Shown piece by piece: positions 24,926 to 33,380 of a stretch of 64,000 nucleotides of DNA. The notes beneath the pieces are model-generated. The model saw only the letters and a program-made list of their open reading frames with translations, was not told where the DNA came from and did not search any database. Origin of the DNA: Anaerolineae bacterium (GTDB taxonomy: Bacteria > Chloroflexota > Anaerolineae > UBA4142 > SHND01); NCBI GenBank assembly GCA_020851635.1, contig JADZCJ010000022.1, forward strand, positions 32,107-96,106, in the 5' to 3' direction. The stretch's first letter is position 1. The number at the start of each line of letters is the position of its first letter. The translations under genes and the position numbers were made by a program.

Positions 24926-26266
24926 TCAACAGTTGCTCACCCGAAACAACTGCCAATCACCCGGCACACCTTTGAGCGAATGCGCGCCGCGCGGCTCGAA
25001 CTCGATGCCGGAACCCGCCACCAGGTCCTTGACCGTGCTCGAAACCCAAACCTGGCTGGCTCCTGCGTTGGACATGACACGCGCGGCAATATGAATCGCA
25101 ACTCCCGCAATTTCCTTGCCGATAATTTCATATTCGCCCGTATGCAGCCCAACACGAATTTCGATTCCCAATTCCCGAACGGCGTTGCGCATGGCACAAC
25201 CGCAGCGGACTGCGCGCGCAGGACCATCAAATGTTGCAAGCAAGCCGTCGCCCGTTGTATTGACTTCATGTCCGCGAAATCGAACAAGCTCGTTTCGCAG
25301 GATCTGAAAATATCTTGCTATCACTCCCGCCCAACGCATATTGCCCAGCTCCTGCGCCCGCGGTGTAGAACCGACAATGTCGGTAAAAAGTAATGTGCCG
25401 AGCACCCGATCAAGCAAAATCTCTGCGCGTTCTCCGGTCAAAAATTCCTGGACCTCGTCCAACACGGCACCCGAATTGCCAACCCACGGAAAATGGTCGC
25501 GTCCGGGCAATTCAACGAATCTTGCGTTGGGGATGCGCGATGCAATGTATCTGCCCTCCTCAATCCTGGCATCCATATCATCCTTGCGGTTCATCACCAG
25601 CGTAGGGACGCGAATGGTCGGCAAAATCTCTCGGATATCAATTTCCGTGTTCATCTTGGCAAGCGCTAATGCATCGCTTGGGCTTGCGCCCCGGCGCAGG
25701 TAGCTTGCCCACCATCGCACAAAACTCTCATCATTGCTCATGCTTGGAGCAACCGTATCCAGACCAACTGCACTGCCCCACCCCCCCAAAATGTCGTCAA
25801 AGAATTTCTGCCGTTCTTCCGGCGTTGGCGCCCAGGGATAATCCGGCGCCCAGACTCGTTTGGCAAAACAACCAAACGTGACGAGCGCTGTTGTTCGATG
25901 GGGGTAGGTCGCGGCAAACAACACCACCATGTTGCCGCCTTCGGAATGTCCAAACAGCGCAGCTCGTTCCGAGCCAACCGCCTCCATCACAGCACGCACA
26001 TCGTCCATCCGTTGTTCCAACGTCGGCAGGTCGGTCACCGAGACCTTGTCAGAGAGTCCCGTTCCGCGCTTGTCAAATAGAATGAGACGCGAAAAAGAGG
26101 CGAGCCGCTCGAGAAATCGCGCGTGGCTCGGGTCTTCCCACATCATCTCGATATTCGACACCCAACCGGAGACAAACACCAGATCAAACGGACCCTTGCC
26201 GACCACTTGATAGGCAATATTCACGTCGCCACTGCGTGCGTATCGGGTCTCGGGTACGATAGCCAC
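24926..26266 (-). CDS. Alpha/beta-hydrolase fused to class III adenylate/guanylate cyclase
   Basis: A 446-residue fusion. Residues 1-280 form an alpha/beta hydrolase with the nucleophile elbow GHSEGG (Ser 108), an Asp in RKDDMDAR, and a His in GRDHFPW. Residues about 290-446 form a class III nucleotidyl cyclase catalytic domain: LLFTDIVGSTPRA (metal Asp), NTTGDGLLATFDG (second metal Asp) and HIAARVMSNAGASQVWVS. Such fusions occur in many soil and freshwater bacteria. The hydrolase part may sense a small ligand and tune cAMP or cGMP synthesis (inference). It follows the response regulator by 6 bp. Confidence 0.88.
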   Translation of the reverse strand: MAIVPETRYARSGDVNIAYQVVGKGPFDLVFVSGWVSNIEMMWEDPSHARFLERLASFSRLILFDKRGTGLSDKVSVTDLPTLEQRMDDVRAVMEAVGSERAALFGHSEGGNMVVLFAATYPHRTTALVTFGCFAKRVWAPDYPWAPTPEERQKFFDDILGGWGSAVGLDTVAPSMSNDESFVRWWASYLRRGASPSDALALAKMNTEIDIREILPTIRVPTLVMNRKDDMDARIEEGRYIASRIPNARFVELPGRDHFPWVGNSGAVLDEVQEFLTGERAEILLDRVLGTLLFTDIVGSTPRAQELGNMRWAGVIARYFQILRNELVRFRGHEVNTTGDGLLATFDGPARAVRCGCAMRNAVRELGIEIRVGLHTGEYEIIGKEIAGVAIHIAARVMSNAGASQVWVSSTVKDLVAGSGIEFEPRGAHSLKGVPGDWQLFRVSNC

Positions 26267-26272
26267 TTGGAA

Positions 26273-26968
26273 TTACTCTGGTTTCTTGAACAAATACCCC
26301 ACTCCATGCTCTGTCAAGATAAACTTGGGGTGCGCAGGGTCTTGTTCGATCTTGTTGCGCAGGTAATTGATATACACGCGCAAATACTCGGTTTCGCCGC
26401 CGTATTCGGGTCCCCACACCTTGCGCAGCAAGTCCTGATGCAGCATCACCCTGCCCGCGTTTTGGACGAGCTGCGACAACAGCTTCCATTCGGTAGGACC
26501 CAGTTTAATTTCCTTACCGTCCACAATCACGCGACGCTTTTGAAAATCCATCGTAAAATTGCCCGCCACGAACGGCTTTTGGGTCATGACGTCGTCGCTC
26601 GGCGCGCTTCGGCGGAGCACCGCCTCGACCCGCGCCAACAACTCGTGGACGCTGAATGGCTTGCGGACATAATCGTCCGCTCCGTGCTTGAGCCCCTTGA
26701 CCACATCAACTTCCTGGTCCTTGGCGGTCAGCAAAATCACAGGGACAACCGAGTTTTCGCGGATTCTTTGAAGCGCTTCATAGCCATCCATCTGGGGCAT
26801 CATGACGTCGAGAATGACCAGGTCAGCGCCTTCTTTGTCGAGCATCTGGAGGGCGCTTGCCCCGTCCATCGCAGAAATAACTTTGTAGTGGGCGGCTTCC
26901 AGATTGGAGCGGAGGAGTTTCAACAGGTGGGGTTCGTCGTCAACGATCAAAATTTTGGCGGGGCGCAT
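26273..26968 (-). CDS. OmpR/PhoB-family response regulator
   Basis: A 231-residue regulator with a receiver domain (D10, D11 and phosphoacceptor D54; T in LLTAKD; K in RKPF) and a winged-helix DNA-binding domain (about residues 130-228, ending LTEHGVGYLFKKPE). It resembles KdpE-type regulators. No histidine kinase gene is adjacent, so its partner is elsewhere. It is the first gene of a two-gene operon with the hydrolase-cyclase fusion. Confidence 0.93.
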   Translation of the reverse strand: MRPAKILIVDDEPHLLKLLRSNLEAAHYKVISAMDGASALQMLDKEGADLVILDVMMPQMDGYEALQRIRENSVVPVILLTAKDQEVDVVKGLKHGADDYVRKPFSVHELLARVEAVLRRSAPSDDVMTQKPFVAGNFTMDFQKRRVIVDGKEIKLGPTEWKLLSQLVQNAGRVMLHQDLLRKVWGPEYGGETEYLRVYINYLRNKIEQDPAHPKFILTEHGVGYLFKKPE

Positions 26969-27086
26969 GATAGTTTCCTTGGGGGTCAGCCGCTGACATC
27001 AAGCCGGTCGCTCAAAAGCAAGAATCCGCTCACACCTGCGCGGCGCGACCGCGAGCCGGTGTCAGAAACCGACGCGCAACAGCGCG

Positions 27087-27114
27087 ATTATAGCCGTAAT
27101 ATTGGACGCGTCAA
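27087..27114 (-). promoter_or_regulatory. Promoter of the response regulator-cyclase operon
   Basis: On the minus strand TTGACG (27114-27109), a 16-bp spacer and TATAAT (27092-27087). It gives a leader of about 110 nt. Confidence 0.65.
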
Positions 27115-27244
27115 AGAACCAGCCGGAACTCGTTCTAATATTTGTTTAATACCCGCGCGCATCGGGTTGACATCGGCGCACTCTGTTCCAATCGAGCGAT
27201 TCTGCTCGTTCCTCTAAAAGTTAAAACGAATTTTCGAGTCTGGT

Positions 27245-27274
27245 TTGATGAGATCAACTAATCTGTGGTATAAT
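27245..27274 (+). promoter_or_regulatory. Promoter of the nuo cluster
   Basis: TTGATG (27245-27250), an 18-bp spacer and TATAAT (27269-27274), with the extended -10 dinucleotide TG at 27266-27267. Transcription would start near 27281, which excludes translation starts further upstream for nuoB. Confidence 0.7.
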
Positions 27275-27334
27275 TCACAATCGAAATTCACTCGGCATCA
27301 GGATTCTTTTTTCGAGTATGGCGCGGAGGATATT

Positions 27335-28372
27335 GTGAGCGAGTACGACAAGAGCGCACCACTTTTGGTGCTCGAAAGCGATGACGCTTGGATGGATGAG
27401 CAAGTCAAACAAAAAGTCTGGACAGGCCCGCTCAATCAAGCCGTCAAAATGGTGGATGCCATCTACAACTGGGGGCGGCGCTCGTCAATTTGGCCCATGC
27501 AGTTTGGGCTTGCCTGCTGCGCGATTGAAATGATCAGCGCGGGCGGCGGACGTTTTGATATTGCGCGCTTTGGATCGGAATTATTTCGCCCCTCGCCCCG
27601 TCAAGCAGATTTGATGATCGTTGCCGGCACCGTGACAAAAAAGATGGTCCCGGCAATCGTGCGCCTATACAACCAGATGGCGGAACCCAAATACGTCATG
27701 GCGATGGGCGCGTGTGCCAGCGCAGGCGGTCCATTCAAAGAGGGCTATAATGTCGTGTCCGGCATTGACAAATTCCTGCCCGTTGATATCTATGTGCCCG
27801 GCTGTCCTCCTACCCCACAGGCATTACTGTATGGATTCTTGATGCTGCACAAAAAGATAAACGGGCAATCTGTGCGTAACGCGCCGTGGTATCAAGCCGA
27901 AGCTCACCTCGAAGTCCCCGAACCCATTCTGGGTCCCGATATTTTCGACCCGCGCCGCGCCGTAGAAATCAAAGCGGTCCTCGCGGACGAACAAGAAATG
28001 CAAGCGCGCTATATCCATCTCGCGTCGCGCGCGGATATGAAACACGGCGCAGAGGGTGGCGCGGCTGCCAAACCGGCGGCAAAACCCGCAGTTGCAGCAA
28101 AACCGACGGGCGCAGCGGTCCCCAAGCCCGCGGCGGCAGGCGCAGTCAAGCCGGTGGTCAAACCCGTCGCGGCTGTGGCGCCAAAACCGGTTGCGCCCTC
28201 TGTCGCAACGACACCCGCCGAACTGAAATTGGAAGAGAACAAGGCGGATGCAAATTACGCGCAGCAGGCGGAGCAGCACCACGAAGAAATCGCTTCGAGT
28301 CAACCGCCCGGCGCCGAACCTTCCGCGCCGGAGAACCCTGTGCCCGATGCGGACGACACGACGCAAGCATGA
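27335..28372 (+). CDS. nuoB: NADH-quinone oxidoreductase subunit B with Ala/Pro/Lys-rich C-terminal extension
   Basis: NuoB carries the N2 4Fe-4S cluster of complex I. Ligands are visible in [14 protein letters not shown] and [12 protein letters not shown]. The core ends near residue 200; the remaining 130 or so residues include a repetitive A/K/P/V stretch ([16 protein letters not shown]) and an acidic tail. Typical NuoB is about 160-230 residues, so 345 is long. GTG 27335 is chosen because GGAGGA lies 4 bases before it and the promoter's start site is after every upstream candidate. Next gene is nuoCD, 57 bp on. Confidence 0.92.
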   Translation: MSEYDKSAPLLVLESDDAWMDEQVKQKVWTGPLNQAVKMVDAIYNWGRRSSIWPMQFGLACCAIEMISAGGGRFDIARFGSELFRPSPRQADLMIVAGTVTKKMVPAIVRLYNQMAEPKYVMAMGACASAGGPFKEGYNVVSGIDKFLPVDIYVPGCPPTPQALLYGFLMLHKKINGQSVRNAPWYQAEAHLEVPEPILGPDIFDPRRAVEIKAVLADEQEMQARYIHLASRADMKHGAEGGAAAKPAAKPAVAAKPTGAAVPKPAAAGAVKPVVKPVAAVAPKPVAPSVATTPAELKLEENKADANYAQQAEQHHEEIASSQPPGAEPSAPENPVPDADDTTQA

Positions 28373-28429
28373 ACGAATGGCTCGATAGGCGTGATACTGA
28401 TTTCAGCGATGTGACCCCAAGGAACAATC

Positions 28430-30211
28430 ATGGCAGTTTTATCACCTGAGCAAGTGAAACCGGCAGAATATTCAAAGGCGTTCGACCCGGAAAGCGTTGG
28501 CGCGCTGCTAAAAGAGGGCGTTGCCGGGGCGGTAACCTCAGCGACCAGCGCGGGAATCGTTGTGGATGGCGACAAGCTGGTTGATGCGCTGCAATGGCTC
28601 AAGGACTCGCCCGATCTTGTGTATGACTATTTTAGCGGGGTCACGGCGGTGGACTGGCCCGACAAATTCGAGCTGGTCTATCACCTCGCCTCGACCGTGC
28701 GCGGGGGTCCGACATTGACCGTCAAGGTCAATTTGAACGACAAGGAAAACCCTCTCGTTTCGACCGCGGCATCGGTCTATCGCGGCGCGCTCCAGCAAGA
28801 ACGAGAGGTGTATGATTTCTTTGGGATCAAGTTTGCGGGGCATCCGAACCTGCGTCGCATTTTCATGTGGGAAGGTTTTGAGGGTTTTCCGCTCCGCAAA
28901 TCGTACCAGGAAGCATACTACGAACAAGACCGCAAACCGTTCGAGACGCGTTGGGACCAGGGGCATCACATCATCATCGAAGACCGCGTGCCGTGGCACG
29001 ACAATGTGATTTACCCCAAGGATTTTGATCCCACCGCTTTTAAACAAGTTCGTGAGATCGTGCGCGTCGCGCCACAGATCAGCGACGGCGATCACAAGGC
29101 GCTCAAAACACAGCCGATTGTAGTCAGCGTGGGGCCTCAACATCCTTCCACCCACGGCGTGTTCCGCATGAACGTCACGCTCGACGGCGAAACGGTCATG
29201 GCGCTGGAACCCGTATTTGGCTATCTGCACCGCAATCACGAAAAGATCGGCGAGCGGAATACATATTATATGAACGTTCCGTTCACGGACCGGCTCGACT
29301 ATTTGTCCGGTATGGCGATGGAGACGGGGTATGTCATTGGCGTCGAAAAAATGATGAACCTCAAGCCGCCCGAACGGGTCGAGTATATTCGCGTCATCAT
29401 GAACGAATTTACGCGCATCGTTTCGCACATGTTTGGCGGCATCGGTCAGGTCTATTCGGACCTCGGCGCCTTTTTTACCCCCATCGTGATCTATGGGCTG
29501 GAGGAACGCGAACTGGTGCTGGATTTGTTTGAATCGGCGTCGGGTTCGCGGATGATGTGCAACTATATGCGCTTTGGCGGCGTGTGGAGGGATTTGCCCG
29601 AGGGCTGGCTCGAAGTCGCACACGAACTGGCGTTCAATCGTTTTCCGCGCGTGGTGGATGAGATGGAGACCTATCTCGTCCATAACGAAATCTTTGATGT
29701 GCGCGCCAAGCATGTGGGCGTCCTGCCCCCCGACCTCGCGATCAATTACGGCGTCTCCGGTCCCATGCTGCGCGGTTCGGGCGTCAAGTATGATATTCGC
29801 CGCGCCGACCCGTATTCGATCTATGATCGTTTCGATTTTGATATTCCCGTCGGCAAGAATGGCGACATTTACGACCGCATGTGGTGCCGCATCCAGGAGA
29901 TTCGCGAGTCCATCAAAATTCTCCAGCAAGCTATCAAGGGCATTCCATCGGGCGAGACCATGGCGGGCAAAAAAGCGTACTCGTTCAAGGTCCCCAAAGG
30001 CGAAGTATATTCGCACATTGAAGCGCCGCGCGGCGATTTCGGCTGGTATCTGGTCAGCGACCACAACACGACGCCGTATCGCTATCACGTTCGCGCGGCG
30101 GACTTTATCAATCTCGCCACGATGGACCAGATGTGCATCGGACACAAGATCGGAGACATGGTCGGCGTATTGGGCAGTGTAGACATTATCATGGGCTCGG
30201 TGGATCGGTAA
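28430..30211 (+). CDS. nuoCD: NADH-quinone oxidoreductase subunits C and D, fused
   Basis: A 593-residue fusion. The NuoC part (about residues 40-195) has the EREVYDFFGIKFAGHPNLRRI block. The NuoD part (about 210-593) begins VSVGPQHPSTHGVFRM and ends with GDMVGVLGSVDIIMGSVDR, the quinone-site subunit. Together they form the peripheral arm of complex I that receives electrons from N2. The CD fusion is known in enterobacteria and some other phyla. A long antisense frame exists but is only a shadow. Confidence 0.95.
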   Translation: MAVLSPEQVKPAEYSKAFDPESVGALLKEGVAGAVTSATSAGIVVDGDKLVDALQWLKDSPDLVYDYFSGVTAVDWPDKFELVYHLASTVRGGPTLTVKVNLNDKENPLVSTAASVYRGALQQEREVYDFFGIKFAGHPNLRRIFMWEGFEGFPLRKSYQEAYYEQDRKPFETRWDQGHHIIIEDRVPWHDNVIYPKDFDPTAFKQVREIVRVAPQISDGDHKALKTQPIVVSVGPQHPSTHGVFRMNVTLDGETVMALEPVFGYLHRNHEKIGERNTYYMNVPFTDRLDYLSGMAMETGYVIGVEKMMNLKPPERVEYIRVIMNEFTRIVSHMFGGIGQVYSDLGAFFTPIVIYGLEERELVLDLFESASGSRMMCNYMRFGGVWRDLPEGWLEVAHELAFNRFPRVVDEMETYLVHNEIFDVRAKHVGVLPPDLAINYGVSGPMLRGSGVKYDIRRADPYSIYDRFDFDIPVGKNGDIYDRMWCRIQEIRESIKILQQAIKGIPSGETMAGKKAYSFKVPKGEVYSHIEAPRGDFGWYLVSDHNTTPYRYHVRAADFINLATMDQMCIGHKIGDMVGVLGSVDIIMGSVDR

Positions 30212-30272
30212 GAGACAGCGCGGCGCCGAGTCGGGCGTGACCGCCGTCCGCTGTCTTGCAACCGGAGGACGC

Positions 30273-31022
30273 ATGAAACTATTTCCAACAGGTACTCTTA
30301 CGGGGATGTGGCTTGTGCTCAAGCGCTTGCTCCGTTCGTACCCTAACGATATTCAGGAAAACCTCAAGGCGGGTTCGTTGTTTAGGCGGACCGGACCCAA
30401 GGTCGGCAGTGAACGCGCCTCGGTGACCCAACAGGGCTTGATTACGGTCGAGTACCCCGAAGTCAAACTCAAACCGCCGGAAAATTTTCGCTTTATTCCC
30501 TTTTTGATTTATGAGCCGGTGACCGACGCGGCGGGCAAGCCGATCGTGGATGCGGCAACGGGCAAGGAACAAATCGGAGTCGAACGCTGTACTGCGTGTG
30601 GCATTTGCGCCAAAGTGTGTCCGCCGCAGTGCATTTGGATTGTTCGCGCGGTGGGCGACGACGGCAAGCCGAAACCAAGACCCTCCGAGTTTTTTATTGA
30701 CATTGACGTTTGCATGAACTGCGGTTTGTGCGCCGAGTTCTGCCCGTTCGACGCGATCAAGATGGACAACGAGTATGAGCTGGCAGGGTACGAGCGGCAC
30801 GTCAATCACATTTACGATTACCCGACGCTGTTGAAATCCACAACGTATTACGAGTCTATCAAACCGACGGATTACGCGGCAGAGGAAGCGGCGCGCCAAG
30901 CCAAAGAGGACGCCAAAACCAAGAAACCCGCTGCGGCTGCCAAAGAGGCAACTACAGCTGCTGCCGCAGTTAAAAAGGTGGCGCCAACAATATCCGATTC
31001 GCCCGGAATCGAAAAGGAATGA
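30273..31022 (+). CDS. nuoI: NADH-quinone oxidoreductase subunit I
   Basis: A 249-residue 8Fe ferredoxin-like subunit carrying clusters N6a and N6b. The two motifs are CTACGICAKVCPPQC (with the fourth Cys of the other cluster) and CMNCGLCAEFCPF. The C-terminus (about residues 200-249) is an Ala/Lys-rich tail like that on NuoB. ATG 30273 with GGAGG at 30264-30268. It overlaps the redoxin by 4 bp. NuoA, H and J-N are not in the window, so the complex is encoded in more than one locus. Confidence 0.93.
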   Translation: MKLFPTGTLTGMWLVLKRLLRSYPNDIQENLKAGSLFRRTGPKVGSERASVTQQGLITVEYPEVKLKPPENFRFIPFLIYEPVTDAAGKPIVDAATGKEQIGVERCTACGICAKVCPPQCIWIVRAVGDDGKPKPRPSEFFIDIDVCMNCGLCAEFCPFDAIKMDNEYELAGYERHVNHIYDYPTLLKSTTYYESIKPTDYAAEEAARQAKEDAKTKKPAAAAKEATTAAAAVKKVAPTISDSPGIEKE

Positions 31023-31507
31023 GTATCCTAAAAGCGGGCACGCAAGCGCCGGAATTTTCCCTCCGCGACGTTCAAGGCGAAACGCGAACGTTGAACGCAA
31101 GCACAAGTCCGCTGTCCCTGGTCATCTTTTTCAAGACGTCGTGCCCGACCTGTTGCTATGCCTGGAAATATTACGAACGCCTGCACACCGCATACGCCGA
31201 CGCAGGTTTGCGCGTGCTGGGCATTTCGCAGCATGATTCGGAACGCACAGAGCATTACCGTGTCCAAAATGTCGCAACGTTCCCGCACCTGCTCGATGCT
31301 GATTTCACCGTCTCGCGCGAATATGACCCGGCATTCGTCCCGACGGGGTTTTTGATTGATTCGAACGGGACGATTGTCGAAACCTTCGAGTCGTGGAACA
31401 GTCGGGCGCTGACTGATTTTTCAGAGCGCGTCGCAGACCGTCTCGGCATCGCCGCCCAGCCGATTATATTCCCCGACGACAACGCGGTCCCTGCGAAAAT
31501 CGGGTGA
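31019..31507 (+). CDS. AhpC/TSA-type redoxin with CPTCC motif
   Basis: A 162-residue thioredoxin-fold protein (peroxiredoxin/redoxin family). The active region FFKTSCPTCCYAW has C42, C45 and C46, a thioredoxin-like CxxC followed by a third Cys, rather than the peroxiredoxin TxxC. The rest (VPTGFLIDSNGTIVE) is typical of TlpA/ResA-like redoxins. No signal peptide, so it is cytoplasmic. Coupled to nuoI by an ATGA overlap; it may repair or reduce thiols of complex I proteins, but that is only suggested by position. Confidence 0.8.
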   Translation: MSILKAGTQAPEFSLRDVQGETRTLNASTSPLSLVIFFKTSCPTCCYAWKYYERLHTAYADAGLRVLGISQHDSERTEHYRVQNVATFPHLLDADFTVSREYDPAFVPTGFLIDSNGTIVETFESWNSRALTDFSERVADRLGIAAQPIIFPDDNAVPAKIG

Positions 31508-31607
31508 GGCGCAAATCAATGGCGCTTCGGTGGAGCGTCGTCCTGATCCGGACTCGCGTGACCGCGCGAGATTCACGGACTTTTGATTCGTTAGGCAGCA
31601 TACAGAT

Positions 31608-32159
31608 ATGGCAGTTCGAGAAATTTTGACATCAGAGCATCCGGCGCTCCGACAAAAAGCAAAAAAAATCAAGAAAATAGACGCATCCCTCCAGAAACTG
31701 ATTGACGACATGATAGAAACCATGGAGGACGCGCCCGGGCAAGGTCTCGCCGCCCCTCAACTTGGGGTCGGCTTGCGTGTAATTGTGATAGACGCCAAAC
31801 CCGGCGACACCGATGACGAGGACCAAGAAAAACCCGTCAAACTACAGCTCGTCAATCCCGAGATCGTGAGCAAGAGCGGCGAACAATTTGGTGAAGAAGG
31901 GTGTCTTTCGATTCCCGGGTATGTCGGGAACGTCCGACGCGCCATGCAAGTTACGGTGCGGGGGCTGAACCGCAAGGGCAAAGAGGTGAGAATCACGGCG
32001 ACGCATAATCTATCGCGCGCGTTGCAGCACGAGATTGATCACCTCGATGGTGTGTTGTACACGGACTTGCTGGAAAAGCCCGATGACCTGTTCCGGCTTG
32101 GCGAGAAAGGGGAACGGGTCCCCGTGTTTGCCAATCAGGAAAAACCGGTGCCGGTTTGA
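31608..32159 (+). CDS. def: Peptide deformylase
   Basis: A 183-residue metalloenzyme removing the formyl group from nascent N-terminal Met. All three motifs are present: GQGLAAPQ, EGCLSIPG (metal Cys) and HEIDHLDG (two metal His plus catalytic Glu). ATG at 31608. It is 100 bp after the redoxin and before a terminator, and it is not next to fmt, its usual partner. Confidence 0.95.
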   Translation: MAVREILTSEHPALRQKAKKIKKIDASLQKLIDDMIETMEDAPGQGLAAPQLGVGLRVIVIDAKPGDTDDEDQEKPVKLQLVNPEIVSKSGEQFGEEGCLSIPGYVGNVRRAMQVTVRGLNRKGKEVRITATHNLSRALQHEIDHLDGVLYTDLLEKPDDLFRLGEKGERVPVFANQEKPVPV

Positions 32160-32163
32160 CATC

Positions 32164-32188
32164 AAGGGCGGTGGAAAACCGCCCTTTT
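32164..32188 (+). terminator. Rho-independent terminator after def
   Basis: AAGGGCGGT (32164-32172), loop GGAAA, ACCGCCCTT (32178-32186) and a T-run. It ends the nuo-def transcript. Confidence 0.85.
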
Positions 32189-32243
32189 GATTCGCTGAAC
32201 TAATTCGTGCGGCCGAGTGGGCGCGCGAGTTTTTTATCTTTAA

Positions 32244-32271
32244 TTGACGGGTTAGCGCGCAGTCGTATAAT
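32244..32271 (+). promoter_or_regulatory. Promoter of the sdh operon
   Basis: TTGACG (32244-32249), a 16-bp spacer, and TATAAT (32266-32271). The leader before sdhCD is about 155 nt. GAGGAG at 32421-32426 is the ribosome binding site. Confidence 0.7.
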
Positions 32272-32433
32272 TCAACAATGTCATCGTCGCGGGGCTGTTC
32301 TCGCGCGATGTGAGTGCGACAAGAGAAAAATTATGCCGGGTCAGGCATCGGCATACGAGTCGGGTCCGCAGGGCGGAACACAAAACCCGATCCACTTACA
32401 TTCTGATGTTGTCACACTCTGAGGAGACAAGCA

Positions 32434-33372
32434 ATGGCTGCTTTGATTCAAACCGCGTCGAGCGTCTTGCGCTATCGCGGTGGGCTGGGGCAATGGGCAT
32501 GGGCAATTCACCGCGCCGCAGGTTTGGGGGTCCTGGCGTTTTTGTTGCTCCACATTTTTGATATTTTCCTCGTTCTGTTTGGTCCCGCGCTCTTTAACGA
32601 ATTGCTGTTTCTTTACAAAGGCGCGCTCATGCGCGTCATGGAAGTGTTTTTGCTCTTTGGCTTGCTGTATCATGCCATCAACGGATTGCATGTGATTGTT
32701 GCCGATTTCTTTCCGGTGCTCGCCAGCCGCCGGCTCGCGCGCAACTTGTTTTATGTGCAGCTGCTCACCCTCGTTGTGATTTTTGTTCCCGCGGCGTTTT
32801 ATATGATGTACACGCTGCCGCTGGAACAAGCAGGGCAGAACGCCGCGCTCTCGCTGATTGTCACTCTCGGCGTGCTGGCGATCCCCACCGGGGTGGTCCT
32901 CATCTTTAGTCTCTGGCCCACTTCCAGGAACGCCAAAATAGATATGGACGCGAGCAAGGGCAACTATGAGGACTCGCTGGCGCGCATCGTGGCGAGTCGC
33001 AAGCATCGCGCCATGACCCGCACCGAGCTCAACATCTGGCTCTTTATGCGTGTGTCCGGCTTTTTGCTCATTTTCCTCGCGCTCGGACATTTTTTCCTGA
33101 TGCACTTTATCTATGGCGTTGAAATCATGGACTTTGGTTTTATCGCCCAACGTTGGGTAGACCCGGTCGGCGGCTGGTTCTGGCGCGCATATGCGCTGGG
33201 GCTTTTGTTTTTCGCCCTGACCCATGGCGTCCTCGGGGCGCGGTATTCCATCGAGGACTATATCCACAACCGCGCGGTCCGAATCATCCTCCTGGTGGGC
33301 GCGTTTCTCACGTGGCTGGCGCTCACCGTGATGGGCGGGCTTGTAATTTTCACATTTTACCCTTCGGTATAG
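32434..33372 (+). CDS. Succinate dehydrogenase membrane anchor, SdhC-SdhD fusion
   Basis: A 312-residue membrane protein. The first half (to about residue 150) looks like Sdh[16 protein letters not shown] with a haem/quinone-site region and [12 protein letters not shown]. The second half (from about residue 195) looks like Sdh[44 protein letters not shown]. Six main hydrophobic helices are visible, 3+3. Normally these are two genes. It anchors SdhA/SdhB to the membrane and passes electrons to quinone. First gene of the sdh operon; sdhA follows after 8 bp. Confidence 0.88.
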   Translation: MAALIQTASSVLRYRGGLGQWAWAIHRAAGLGVLAFLLLHIFDIFLVLFGPALFNELLFLYKGALMRVMEVFLLFGLLYHAINGLHVIVADFFPVLASRRLARNLFYVQLLTLVVIFVPAAFYMMYTLPLEQAGQNAALSLIVTLGVLAIPTGVVLIFSLWPTSRNAKIDMDASKGNYEDSLARIVASRKHRAMTRTELNIWLFMRVSGFLLIFLALGHFFLMHFIYGVEIMDFGFIAQRWVDPVGGWFWRAYALGLLFFALTHGVLGARYSIEDYIHNRAVRIILLVGAFLTWLALTVMGGLVIFTFYPSV

Positions 33373-33380
33373 GTTTCCAC

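Larger units (their letters stand above)
26969..27334. other. Divergent intergenic control region, 366 bp
   Basis: This gap separates the response regulator (minus) and nuoB (plus). It holds a minus-strand promoter at 27087-27114 and a plus-strand promoter at 27245-27274, described separately. A further TTGACA at 27167-27172 has no partner -10. I see no gene in it. Confidence 0.5.

Noticed and set aside
28538..30322. 594-codon open frame antisense to nuoCD
   Set aside because: It lies opposite a well-conserved gene, has no recognisable motif, and its composition follows the G+C-rich complement of nuoCD.
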